From Acidobacteriaceae bacterium (GTDB taxonomy: Bacteria; Acidobacteriota; Terriglobia; Terriglobales; Acidobacteriaceae): 5,956 nt of DNA. The notes beneath the pieces were generated by a model, which searched no databases, had not been told where the DNA came from, and worked only from the letters and a program-made list of their open reading frames with translations. Location: positions 1-5,956 of the forward strand of contig PKXI01000102.1 in the NCBI GenBank assembly GCA_003133425.1, given 5' to 3'. How positions within the stretch are numbered: position 1 is the stretch's first letter; every line of letters begins with the position of its first letter. The position numbers and the translations under genes are program-made. Positions 1 through 5,934 of the stretch are shown in pieces.

Positions 1-7
1 TTATTTA

Positions 8-1295
8 TTGACGCTGCCTTATGTCCGCGTTCTGGACTTCGGATCAGAGGCCTACCACCGATTCCTTCACCTGTTTCACAGCAAGGGGCTCGATCTGGAT
101 CGACTCACCGCCTGCTGGGTACGGCTGTGCCTGATGCTGTTCCAGCACATGCTGGCTGGCTCCCGCATGGTCTGTCTTGCCGACGGCATCAAGGCCCCCA
201 AAGAGGGCAAGCAGATGCCCGCCGTGAAGATGCTCCATCAGCAATCGGCCGGCAACTCAAAGCCGGAATACATCATGGGCCATTCGTTTCAGGCCATTTC
301 CTTGCTGGTCCAGGGAGCTTCCGGACACGTGGCAGCGGTACCGCTGACATCGCGCATTCATGAAGGTCTGGTCTTCTCGAACCGCGATTCCAGAACCCTG
401 CTCGATTAAGTTGGTGGCGTTGCTATTCTCGATCACCAACGTCCTGGAGCGCAAGGTTCTGCTCGTGGCTGATGCCTACTATGCGAGCGGAAAGTTCATC
501 GCGCAGCTTCTCGCCAACGGGCATCAACTCGTAACCCGCGCCAAAAGCAACGCGGTCGCGTACCTCCCTGTGCCCGCGCCCACACAGCGCCGGCGCGGCA
601 GGCCAAGAATCTACGGCGAAAAGGTCCGCCTCAAGGATTTTGCCCAGGACGAGGCCGCATTTACTTCAGCCCCCAGCCCTGTCTTCGGGGAAAACAATGT
701 GACGCTGAGCTACCGTTGCCTGGATCTGATCTGGCGTCCAGCCGCGCGCATCGTGCGCTTCGTGATCGTACGTCACCCACATCGCGGCACGATCTTCCTG
801 CTCTCCACGGATCTCACCCTCGGTCCTCTCGAAATCCTTCTGCTCTACGGCTACCGCTTCAGGATCGAACTGGGATTTCGTCAGGCCGTTCATGTTTTGG
901 GCGCCTACTCCTATCACTTCTGGATGAGCGGAATGAAGCCCCTGCGCCGCGGCGATGGCAACCAGTATCTGCACCGCACCAGCGATCCCTACCGCGCCGC
1001 GATCCGCCGCAAGCTGGGTGCATTTCACGTCCACGTCCAACTCGGATGCATCGCCCAGGGCCTGCTCCAACACCTGGGCATCAACCACACCGCCGCAGTG
1101 TGGCGCTGCTTTCGCAGTTGGCTCCGCACCATGAACCCGGCGCTGCCGCCATCCGAACTGGTGACCGCAAACGCGCTGCGGGCGGCCATCCCCGCATTTT
1201 TCTCATCTTCGGCAATGGACCCTAATCTCAAGAAAATCATCGACCAATACTCTCGCCCAGATATTCCTTTGGGTTCAGAACAAAGGGCTGCATGA
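8..1295 (+). pseudogene. Frameshifted DDE transposase of the IS
   Basis: The transposase catalyses excision and insertion of the surrounding IS. Two adjacent frames together make one protein of about 428 residues. The first frame (8-409) carries the first catalytic aspartate in a CLADGIKAPKEGKQMP context (Asp about residue 59). The second frame, used from 408 onward, carries the second aspartate in VADAYYASGK (codon 471-473) and the glutamate in a YRFRIELGF motif (codon 867-869), resembling the Y-R-E signature of IS4-type enzymes. The frames join if one T is removed from the GATTAAG at 404-410: the first frame hits TAA at 407-409, while skipping one T gives GAT-AAG-TTG and continues the family-like sequence. 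The TTG at 8 is the first plausible start, but the frame is open to the edge, so the true start could lie upstream. The ATG at 360 has no ribosome binding site and is probably not used. A programmed +1 shift is possible but no recognised slip signal is visible. Confidence 0.85.
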
Positions 1296-1301
1296 ACGAC
1301 G

Positions 1302-1323
1302 GATCGAACTCAGCACTGTCCAG
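1302..1323 (+). repeat. Right terminal inverted repeat of the IS
   Basis: This 22-base sequence begins GATCGAACTC and ends CTGTCCAG. It lies immediately after the transposase stop and is the exact reverse complement of 5935-5956. The match stops at 1323: the next base inward from the other copy differs. That places the outer edge of the IS at or very near 1323. The base run just outside is TTAAGGAATG. No target-site duplication can be tested because the other end of this copy is outside the window. Confidence 0.85.
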
Positions 1324-1345
1324 TTAAGGAATGTAATGCCACGAC

Positions 1346-1360
1346 CGTTGTATGGCAACG
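1346..1360. repeat. 15-base inverted repeat next to the CRP-type site
   Basis: CGTTG and CAACG form a perfect five-base inverted repeat around a TATGG spacer. It ends at the base directly before the CRP-type palindrome. It could be a second operator half-site pair or a small hairpin. Five-base arms are short enough to occur by chance, so the call depends on its exact abutment to 1361. Confidence 0.35.
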
Positions 1361-1376
1361 TGTGACGTAAATCACA
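1361..1376. promoter_or_regulatory. CRP/FNR-family binding site
   Basis: The sequence TGTGACGTAAATCACA matches the CRP consensus TGTGA-N6-TCACA at all ten conserved positions and is symmetrical in its arms. It lies 38 bases outside the IS end, 209 bases before the GTG at 1585 and about 325 bases before the alternative start region near 1701. No -10/-35 pair was found at the usual class I or class II distance, so the mode of regulation cannot be assigned. CRP-family proteins are global regulators that bind this type of palindrome. Which family member binds here, and whether it uses cAMP or another ligand, cannot be read from the window. Confidence 0.6.
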
Positions 1377-1584
1377 GCGCAGTCATGAATAGCCAACCGA
1401 TGGTGACTCCACGACGTTCTGCCTCAAAAGGGGAATAGCACGTCATTGAAGGTTTGTAGTATGCAGTAAGCAGATTCTCATTGGACGAGAGAGCGAATTG
1501 TTCGAGTCGCGCTGCTTATCGTTCTGGACCGATAGGGTCGGTTGAAAGTTAATAAGGGACCCACAGAAACGGAGTAGCTCAAGG

Positions 1585-4026
1585 GTGTCCGCACTTGTTC
1601 AATTCGGGGTTGCCAGAGAACTCCTTCCCGGGAAGGCGTGGAAACACCCTGGAGTCAGCCAAATAGAGGAGACAAAGCTTGGAGATACGGGGAGAACTTC
1701 ATGCATTTCACTGCGAAAATTGCTTACGTCGTTGGCGGCAGTTCTCGTCTCGCTCTCCACAGCGTTTGCATCGGAGCAGGGCACCCTTACATCTCTCCGC
1801 GCAGTGCACGCACTCAGCAATGCAGAAGCAGACCATGCGATTCCTGTCGCCTTTGAAGCCACGGTGGTCTACTCGCGTGGGTACGAAAGTTTGCTCTTCG
1901 TCCAGGAGGGCGATTCAGCACTCTTCGTCAATCCTGCCACGAAGGAAACACTGGTCCCCGGGGATCGCATCTTCATCAAGGGCAAGACTCAGGGAAGCTT
2001 CCGGCCGCTCGTCGTAGCCAGCGCCATCACGCTGCTTCATCACGGCACCATACCGAAGCCCGTGCCTGCCACCTTCGACGAGTTGATTCGCGCTCAGTAC
2101 GACTCTCGGCTGGTCAGTGCACACGCGACGGTTCGCGCTGTGGATCTTGTGGTAAGCCCTGCTGCCCCTGTGCGCAGCGCTCGGCTACAGCTGGTGATGG
2201 ACGGCGGCCACATCGAAGCGAACGTCGACAGTGACGGCGAACGACCGCTCAAAGACCTCATGGACGACGATGTCGAAATTACGGGAGTTGCCGCGGGCAA
2301 GTTCGACGACAAGATGCAGCAAACAGGGGTCGTCCTTTACGTCTCCAATCTCAGAGATGTGAAAGTCCTCAAGCGGATCGACACAAGATTCTGGTCCCTT
2401 CCGATCACGCCAATGGACCAAATCCTTTCCGGCTATCATCTGCGAGATATGTCACACAGGATCCAGGTTCATGGAACTATTACCTATTACGAGCCCGGAT
2501 CGGCCGTCGTGCTTCAGGACGGAACCAAAAGCCTGTGGATCTCTACGCTTACCCGTGAGCCCTTGCAAATCGGCGACTACGCGGTCGCATCGGGTTTTCC
2601 CGACGCGCACGACCGCATCTTGGCGTTGAACGACAGCGAAATCCTGGACAGCCACATTCCCGCCCCCATCACTCCGAAACCAGCCACCTGGAGACAGCTG
2701 GCTTTTTGGAATAGCAGCAAGCCGGATGGGCATCAGAACGATTTGGTCTCCATCGACGGTCAGATTGTCAAGGAGGTGCGGGAGGCGACGCAGGACGAAT
2801 ATGTCATGGACGCCGATGGCCGCCTGTTCACTGCTATCTATCGTCATCCGCGCGGAGGCGCCATCCTTCCGCCGATGCGGCAAATACCGCTGGGCACTCG
2901 AATCCGCGTCACAGGCATTTGCGCGATTGTGGATACCCACGGAATCAACCCTGGTACTGAGGTCCCTTTCGATATCCTCCTCCGCTCTTTCGACGATATT
3001 GCGGTTGTCGCTCGGCCTTCTCTTATGAACGTCCGCAATCTCATACTTCTCGTCGGCCTTCTCCTGGTGTTACTGTTCGCGGCCGGCGTGAGGGAATGGG
3101 TACGCGAACGCAAAGTGCGTCGCCAGAACGCCGCGGTGGCTTACATTGAGCGTCTCCGCAGCCGTATTCTCGAAGATATCAATGGCTCTCGTCCTCTCGC
3201 CGAGATCATCGAGCAGATTGTCGATCTGGCCTCTTTCAAACTACGTGGCGCCGCCTGCTGGTGCCAGATTGTCGATGGTGCGAAACTTGGAAACTGCCCG
3301 CGGAAACTGGATGCCTTTCGCGTCGTCGAAGAGCAGATTCCCGCTCGATCCGGACCGCCTCTCGGTGTCTTCTACGCCGCGTTTCATCCGCGTACCAAAC
3401 CGGTCGCTATCGAAACTGAGGCCCTTTCTATGGCGGCGTCGATGGCCACGCTAGCCATTGAGACCAGGCGGCTGTACTCCGATCTGCAGCACCGCTCCCA
3501 ATTCGATCTGCTGACTGACATCCACAACCGGTTCTCGCTGGAAACCTATCTGGAAGAGCATATTGAGAAGGTTCGTCAGGATGCCGGCATCTTTGGGTTG
3601 ATTTACATCGATCTCAACGATTTTAAGCAGGTCAACGATGTTTACGGGCACCACGTTGGAGACCTGTACCTCCAGGAGGCGGCGGTTCGCATGAAGCACG
3701 CGCTGCGCCCCGGTGACATGCTTGCGCGGCTTGGCGGCGACGAATTTGCTGTACTCGTTCCGCGCCCGCACAGTCGCAAAGATGTCGAGGAAATTGCCCA
3801 GCGTCTGGAACGCAGCTTCGACGCGCCGTACTCTTTCGACGGATACGTGCTGCACGGCTCTGCAAGCGTCGGCATCGCGCTCTATCCCGAAGACGGCACG
3901 ACTCGGGAGAGTTTATTGAGCGCAGCCGACGCAGCCATGTACGTAGTCAAGCAAACCAAGAAGCAGGTCGGTGAGCCATCTTCCGGACGCCGGAATCCAG
4001 TGGCTGCACTCAAGGATCGCGCATAA
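1585..4026 (+). CDS. Membrane-bound diguanylate cyclase with extracytoplasmic OB-like sensor region
   Basis: The protein (813 residues from the GTG at 1585) should condense two GTP into c-di-GMP in the cytoplasm in response to a signal sensed outside the membrane. In order it shows a signal-peptide-like segment (LRKLLTSLAAVLVSLSTAFA, residues 43-62), an extracytoplasmic part of about 410 residues that reads as four OB-like beta modules (about 73-165, 166-275, 280-372, 373-477), one transmembrane helix (about 485-503), a basic linker, a degenerate GAF-like region (about 525-630) and a GGDEF domain (about 638-797). The active-site motif is GGDEF (717-721). The metal and base residues appear in DLNDFKQVNDVYGHHVGD, and an RPGD inhibitory-site motif (708-711) sits five residues before GGDEF, so activity with product feedback is likely. 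There is no EAL or HD-GYP domain. The start is uncertain: the GTG gives 42 residues ahead of the signal peptide, which is unusual. A well-spaced ATG at 1701 is in another frame. CTG 1711 and TTG 1720 are in-frame alternatives. The signal sensed is unknown. Confidence 0.9.
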   Translation: MSALVQFGVARELLPGKAWKHPGVSQIEETKLGDTGRTSCISLRKLLTSLAAVLVSLSTAFASEQGTLTSLRAVHALSNAEADHAIPVAFEATVVYSRGYESLLFVQEGDSALFVNPATKETLVPGDRIFIKGKTQGSFRPLVVASAITLLHHGTIPKPVPATFDELIRAQYDSRLVSAHATVRAVDLVVSPAAPVRSARLQLVMDGGHIEANVDSDGERPLKDLMDDDVEITGVAAGKFDDKMQQTGVVLYVSNLRDVKVLKRIDTRFWSLPITPMDQILSGYHLRDMSHRIQVHGTITYYEPGSAVVLQDGTKSLWISTLTREPLQIGDYAVASGFPDAHDRILALNDSEILDSHIPAPITPKPATWRQLAFWNSSKPDGHQNDLVSIDGQIVKEVREATQDEYVMDADGRLFTAIYRHPRGGAILPPMRQIPLGTRIRVTGICAIVDTHGINPGTEVPFDILLRSFDDIAVVARPSLMNVRNLILLVGLLLVLLFAAGVREWVRERKVRRQNAAVAYIERLRSRILEDINGSRPLAEIIEQIVDLASFKLRGAACWCQIVDGAKLGNCPRKLDAFRVVEEQIPARSGPPLGVFYAAFHPRTKPVAIETEALSMAASMATLAIETRRLYSDLQHRSQFDLLTDIHNRFSLETYLEEHIEKVRQDAGIFGLIYIDLNDFKQVNDVYGHHVGDLYLQEAAVRMKHALRPGDMLARLGGDEFAVLVPRPHSRKDVEEIAQRLERSFDAPYSFDGYVLHGSASVGIALYPEDGTTRESLLSAADAAMYVVKQTKKQVGEPSSGRRNPVAALKDRA
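1690..1703 (+). promoter_or_regulatory. Strong ribosome binding site with an out-of-frame ATG
   Basis: GGGAGA at 1690-1695 is followed five bases later by an ATG at 1701, the best start signal in the region. That ATG opens a frame that ends at 1856 with no recognisable protein. The cyclase signal peptide begins ten bases later in a different frame. Either this site drives initiation at the in-frame CTG 1711 or TTG 1720, or a one-base indel between 1701 and 1711 has separated the native start from its gene. Confidence 0.4.
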
Positions 4027-4034
4027 GGAAGACA

Positions 4035-4050
4035 AGTTGCACCTGCAACT
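4035..4050 (+). other. Small hairpin just after the cyclase stop codon
   Basis: AGTTGC and GCAACT form a perfect six-base stem with a four-base ACCT loop, eight bases after the TAA. No T-run follows, so it is not a canonical intrinsic terminator. It may protect the 3' end of the mRNA or be a weak pause site. Confidence 0.3.
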
Positions 4051-4074
4051 GAATCAGTCGAAATGATGTCTCGA

Positions 4075-4093
4075 TATGCGGCGACGCCGCGTA
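4075..4093. other. GC-rich hairpin downstream of the cyclase
   Basis: GCGGC and GCCGC pair around a GAC loop (4078-4090), extended outward by one T-G wobble and a TA/TA pair. The stem is strong for its size but no T-run follows on either strand. It could help end cyclase transcription or simply be leftover mobile DNA. Confidence 0.25.
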
Positions 4094-4111
4094 GAAAACA
4101 GTCGATTAGAG

Positions 4112-4482
4112 TTAATACTGTTCACTTAACGAGATTTGTGGCATTCTGTATGGGACAAGGACAGGAGGCCACAGGTGGCGCGTACGGTTGCGGAACTCAA
4201 CACCGGAGATCCGGCACACGTTTCCATGCCTGGGGCGCATCGCGTTGCTTCGCTACTCAAACGATGGTTGCTCGGAACCCACCAGGGGTCGGTTACAGGG
4301 GAACATTTGGACGCCTATCTCAACGAATTCGCCTTTCGTTTCAACCGCCGCCACTCCCGCCGCCGAGGCTTGCTCTTTCTCCGACTACTGCAACATGCGT
4401 GGTTACCCCACCCACTCGGTATAGGCCGTCGCGTTCTCGCGGTCAGATGTAAAACCACAGCCTGTAGTGGTAACTGTACTAA
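4112..4482 (+). mobile_element. Possible extent of a degraded ISXO2/IS1595-family element
   Basis: The transposase remnant inside is clear, but the element borders are not. TTAATACTGTT at 4112-4122 and the reverse complement of 4472-4482 (TTAGTACAGTT) agree at 9 of 11 bases and flank the remnant. They could be worn terminal inverted repeats of an internally deleted copy. No matching direct repeats are seen outside them, so these borders are tentative. Confidence 0.3.
4175..4452 (+). pseudogene. C-terminal remnant of an ISXO2-like (IS1595 family) transposase
   Basis: Only the last part of the transposase remains. The frame from 4175 reads through DPAHVSMPGAHRVASLLKRW, then LLGTHQGSVTGEHLDAYLNE and FAFRFNRRHSRRRGLLFLRL. 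This is the characteristic C-terminal block of IS1595-family (DDE_Tnp_IS1595) enzymes, with the HRVASLLKRWLLGTHQG and EFAFRFNRR signatures. After LLQHA (about 4399) the family-like ending VVTPPTRY continues in the frame one base back, finishing at TAA 4450-4452, so one base appears to be missing there. The N-terminal zinc-ribbon part and most of the catalytic domain are absent; nothing recognisable of them lies in 4027-4174. The GTG at 4175 is simply where the recognisable frame begins. The remnant sits between the cyclase and the ASCH gene and marks an older insertion than the IS at the left edge. Confidence 0.85.
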
Positions 4483-4504
4483 GGCAGCTACCCCGCTCTG
4501 AGAA

Positions 4505-4945
4505 TTAGGCCATATGAGAGCGAAGCAACGAGAATTCCGGGCTACCCTTATATAGTTTCTTGAAGAACTGAGGGGGATGAAAGCCATTCAAGCGCGAGCG
4601 GAGGTCCCTAAGCTTCAGCGCTGGGACAACACCGCGAACGTCCCCAAGCAGGATGGCGCAAGCGGTTGACGATCCCTTGAAATAGGAATTGAACTCGTCG
4701 CGTGTTATGCCGACCTCTGAACGGTACCTGTTCCAAACTACGCGTGGGGTACCCGTAACCACCCGCTGGACCGTTGCACATGCGCTGATGTGAGCAATCG
4801 GCGATTTTGCGTAAAGCCAAACTCGGCTTCCAGGCGGGACATTGATTGCCTTACGGCGGAGTTCTATCGTCTTGTCCCCCTTCAGGATCATCGCTAGATA
4901 CTCTTCCTTCACAGAGATCACGATGTCGACAGCCTCAGTATCCAA
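4505..4945 (-). CDS. Stand-alone ASCH-domain protein
   Basis: This 146-residue protein has a PUA-like ASCH fold, a small beta-barrel type predicted to bind RNA or modified nucleotides. The defining G-x-K-x-x-E-x-R motif is present as GDKTIELR (residues 23-30). It is preceded by a beta strand and helix (VISVKEEYLAMIL) and followed by PPGSRVWLYAKSP (about 37-49), GDVR (101-104) and FHPPQFF (122-128). It most resembles the group annotated as predicted regulators with an ASCH domain. It starts with TTG at 4945, chosen because an AGGGGG Shine-Dalgarno lies just upstream. The start lies 11 bases inside the end of the upstream gene, so the two are probably translationally coupled. An internal GTG at residue 9 is a weaker alternative. 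The gene converges on the transposase remnant, ending 53 bases from it. The domain is secure. Its role is not: known ASCH members include an E. coli enzyme (YqfB) that deacetylates N4-acetylcytidine, but that activity cannot be assumed here. Confidence 0.85.
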   Translation of the reverse strand: MDTEAVDIVISVKEEYLAMILKGDKTIELRRKAINVPPGSRVWLYAKSPIAHISACATVQRVVTGTPRVVWNRYRSEVGITRDEFNSYFKGSSTACAILLGDVRGVVPALKLRDLRSRLNGFHPPQFFKKLYKGSPEFSLLRSHMA

Positions 4946-5924
4946 CCTGTCCCCCTTTTTGAATGATTGCGCTGAATTGTTCGCTCGTAAGTTGTCGAGC
5001 GCCTACGAGATTCGCATCATCAATGCAGCCGAGGGCGCGAAGCGAATGGAGAGAAATCGGACTGCGAAGGCGAATTAAGTTGTCGAAGACGGTTGCGGCA
5101 ACCTGGCCTTTTGTAGTGATCGCCTCGATCTCTTCCAAGTCTAAGACGCCATGCCGCAACAGTGATGAGGCGACCTCCTTTTTGGAAACGGTAGCTGTCT
5201 CCCGAACTCTGGCGAGCGCAACTGCCGCAGAGCGCCCATGGCCACGACCCGATTCGTAGAAGATCAGGACGGCGCCAGGGGTGAACAGCTTAGAGTTCCG
5301 AGCAGTACTGTAATAGACGCGTTCGTGGAATAGTGAGGCCGCGTTCGTCGGTAGGAGAGAAATCTGGAGCGAGGTATTGAGGAGATGATCCGCGAATATT
5401 CGTCGAATTGGCACCAGAATACACTTCCGCGTGTCCGGGCAGAGCAAAGTGGGTGACAAGGCAGTTTCGAGATCTTCGATCGAGATTTGATGAACGGTGC
5501 CGTCATGGCTAGTGAAGCTGACTTTGGCCTCTGCGGATTTGAACACTGGAAGACTGAGAGGAAAGGTGTTTCCTGTTTTCGCAGCAATTTGCGTCCGGAT
5601 AGAATTCCAGGACTGCTCGGTTACAACAGAGCCGATTGCCATACGCTGATAGTATCCTGCCCCAGAAGCATCAAGCTCCTTCTCATTGAAGCCAACTGCG
5701 AGAACCATTTCGCGAGTGATCGTATGAGCCTTCGGGATCGTCAGGTCAATAAGCACAGGGCCGCCTGCTACCGCTTCCTCCGACACAGCAAGCAGAAGGG
5801 CGTCCAGCGCAGACTCGATGGCGGGTTGATCCTCGTCGGAGACGATGGTCGCGGAGAAGCCTTGATCGAGTCTTGCTGAGCGACTCCACAAGGCAGCGTA
5901 GACCAGAGACCCATTAAATGACAC
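4935..5924 (-). CDS. GNAT-like/ASCH-like fusion protein, N-terminus probably lost at the IS end
   Basis: The readable protein is 329 residues from a GTG at 5924. Residues 1 to about 100 look like the second half of a GNAT acetyltransferase fold: a strand (GSLVYAALWS), a helix (about 36-50), PVLIDL (56-61), then MVLAVGFNEKE (73-83) and YYQRMAIG (91-98). This resembles the usual GNAT ending, in which a GF turn precedes a Y-x-K/R strand. The region from about 168 to 310 looks like a PUA/ASCH-like module, with ILVPIRRIFADHLL (169-182), ERVYYSTARNSKLF (201-214), VLIFYESGRGHGRSAAVALA (219-238) and TVFDNLIRL (278-286). The acetyl-CoA pyrophosphate-binding loop expected in a whole GNAT domain is not visible, so the N-terminal part is probably missing. 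The GTG has no ribosome binding site and the frame stays open upstream through the IS end (5935-5956) to the window edge. The gene was likely cut by the IS. It overlaps the downstream ASCH gene by 11 bases. The fold assignment is by eye; enzymatic activity is doubtful in this truncated form. Confidence 0.7.
   Translation of the reverse strand: MSFNGSLVYAALWSRSARLDQGFSATIVSDEDQPAIESALDALLLAVSEEAVAGGPVLIDLTIPKAHTITREMVLAVGFNEKELDASGAGYYQRMAIGSVVTEQSWNSIRTQIAAKTGNTFPLSLPVFKSAEAKVSFTSHDGTVHQISIEDLETALSPTLLCPDTRKCILVPIRRIFADHLLNTSLQISLLPTNAASLFHERVYYSTARNSKLFTPGAVLIFYESGRGHGRSAAVALARVRETATVSKKEVASSLLRHGVLDLEEIEAITTKGQVAATVFDNLIRLRSPISLHSLRALGCIDDANLVGARQLTSEQFSAIIQKGGQVGY
4950..4956 (-). promoter_or_regulatory. 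Ribosome binding site deciding the TTG start of the ASCH gene
   Basis: On the minus strand AAGGGGGACAGG directly precedes TTG 4945. The G-run is five bases from the start codon, a good Shine-Dalgarno spacing. The site lies inside the last codons of the upstream gene, consistent with coupled translation. Confidence 0.6.
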
Positions 5925-5934
5925 AGCTATTGAC

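Larger units (their letters stand above)
1..1323 (+). mobile_element. Partial insertion sequence (IS4/IS701-like DDE element), left end outside window
   Basis: This stretch is the body and right end of an insertion sequence. It contains a DDE transposase reading frame that starts close to the window edge and ends 6 bases before a terminal repeat at 1302-1323. The repeat is recognised because its exact reverse complement recurs at 5935-5956. The left terminal repeat is not at the window start, so the element begins upstream of position 1. If the missing left end is short, the full element would be roughly 1.35 to 1.5 kb, a normal size for this superfamily. The transposase is frameshifted, so this copy is probably non-autonomous. 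The family assignment rests on motif recognition and not on a database match. Confidence 0.85.
1324..1584. other. Intergenic region upstream of the cyclase gene
   Basis: There is no convincing gene in these 261 bases. The region holds a perfect CRP-type palindrome at 1361-1376, a 5-5-5 inverted repeat abutting it at 1346-1360, and another 5-5-5 inverted repeat at 1528-1542 (ACCGA, TAGGG, TCGGT). I could not find a sigma-70 -35/-10 pair with good spacing. TAGTAT at 1457-1462 is the nearest -10-like string, but it lacks a matching -35. A possible ribosome binding site, GGAG at 1571-1574, lies 10 bases before the GTG at 1585. The region is most simply read as the promoter and leader of the cyclase gene, left intact next to the IS insertion. 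Confidence 0.6.

Noticed and set aside
401..412. Programmed translational frameshifting in the transposase
   Set aside because: The needed shift is +1 over GAT-T, where tRNA re-pairing would be poor, and there is no slippery heptamer or internal Shine-Dalgarno. A plain indel is simpler.
666..1088. Antisense open frame of 140 codons within the transposase
   Set aside because: It is a shadow of GC-rich coding sequence on the other strand, where the transposase motifs are clear.
360..1295. A separate gene starting at ATG 360
   Set aside because: There is no ribosome binding site, its first 15 or so residues are unlike the family, and from 408 on it simply continues the transposase from the preceding frame. 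It was merged into one broken transposase.
1385..1438. A 17-codon open frame starting at ATG 1385 just after the CRP-type site
   Set aside because: It has no ribosome binding site, no recognisable peptide and a length expected by chance.
1528..1542. Inverted repeat ACCGA-TAGGG-TCGGT as a second operator
   Set aside because: The arms are only five bases, there is no promoter nearby and no repeat of the motif elsewhere. It is noted within the intergenic description only.
3451..3855. Antisense open frame of 134 codons within the GGDEF domain
   Set aside because: It mirrors the cyclase coding frame, which has intact catalytic motifs. The antisense protein resembles nothing known to me.
5487..5879. 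Plus-strand open frame of 130 codons opposite the GNAT-like gene
   Set aside because: The minus-strand frame is much longer, has recognisable fold features and overlaps its neighbour like an operon partner. The plus-strand frame shows none of these.
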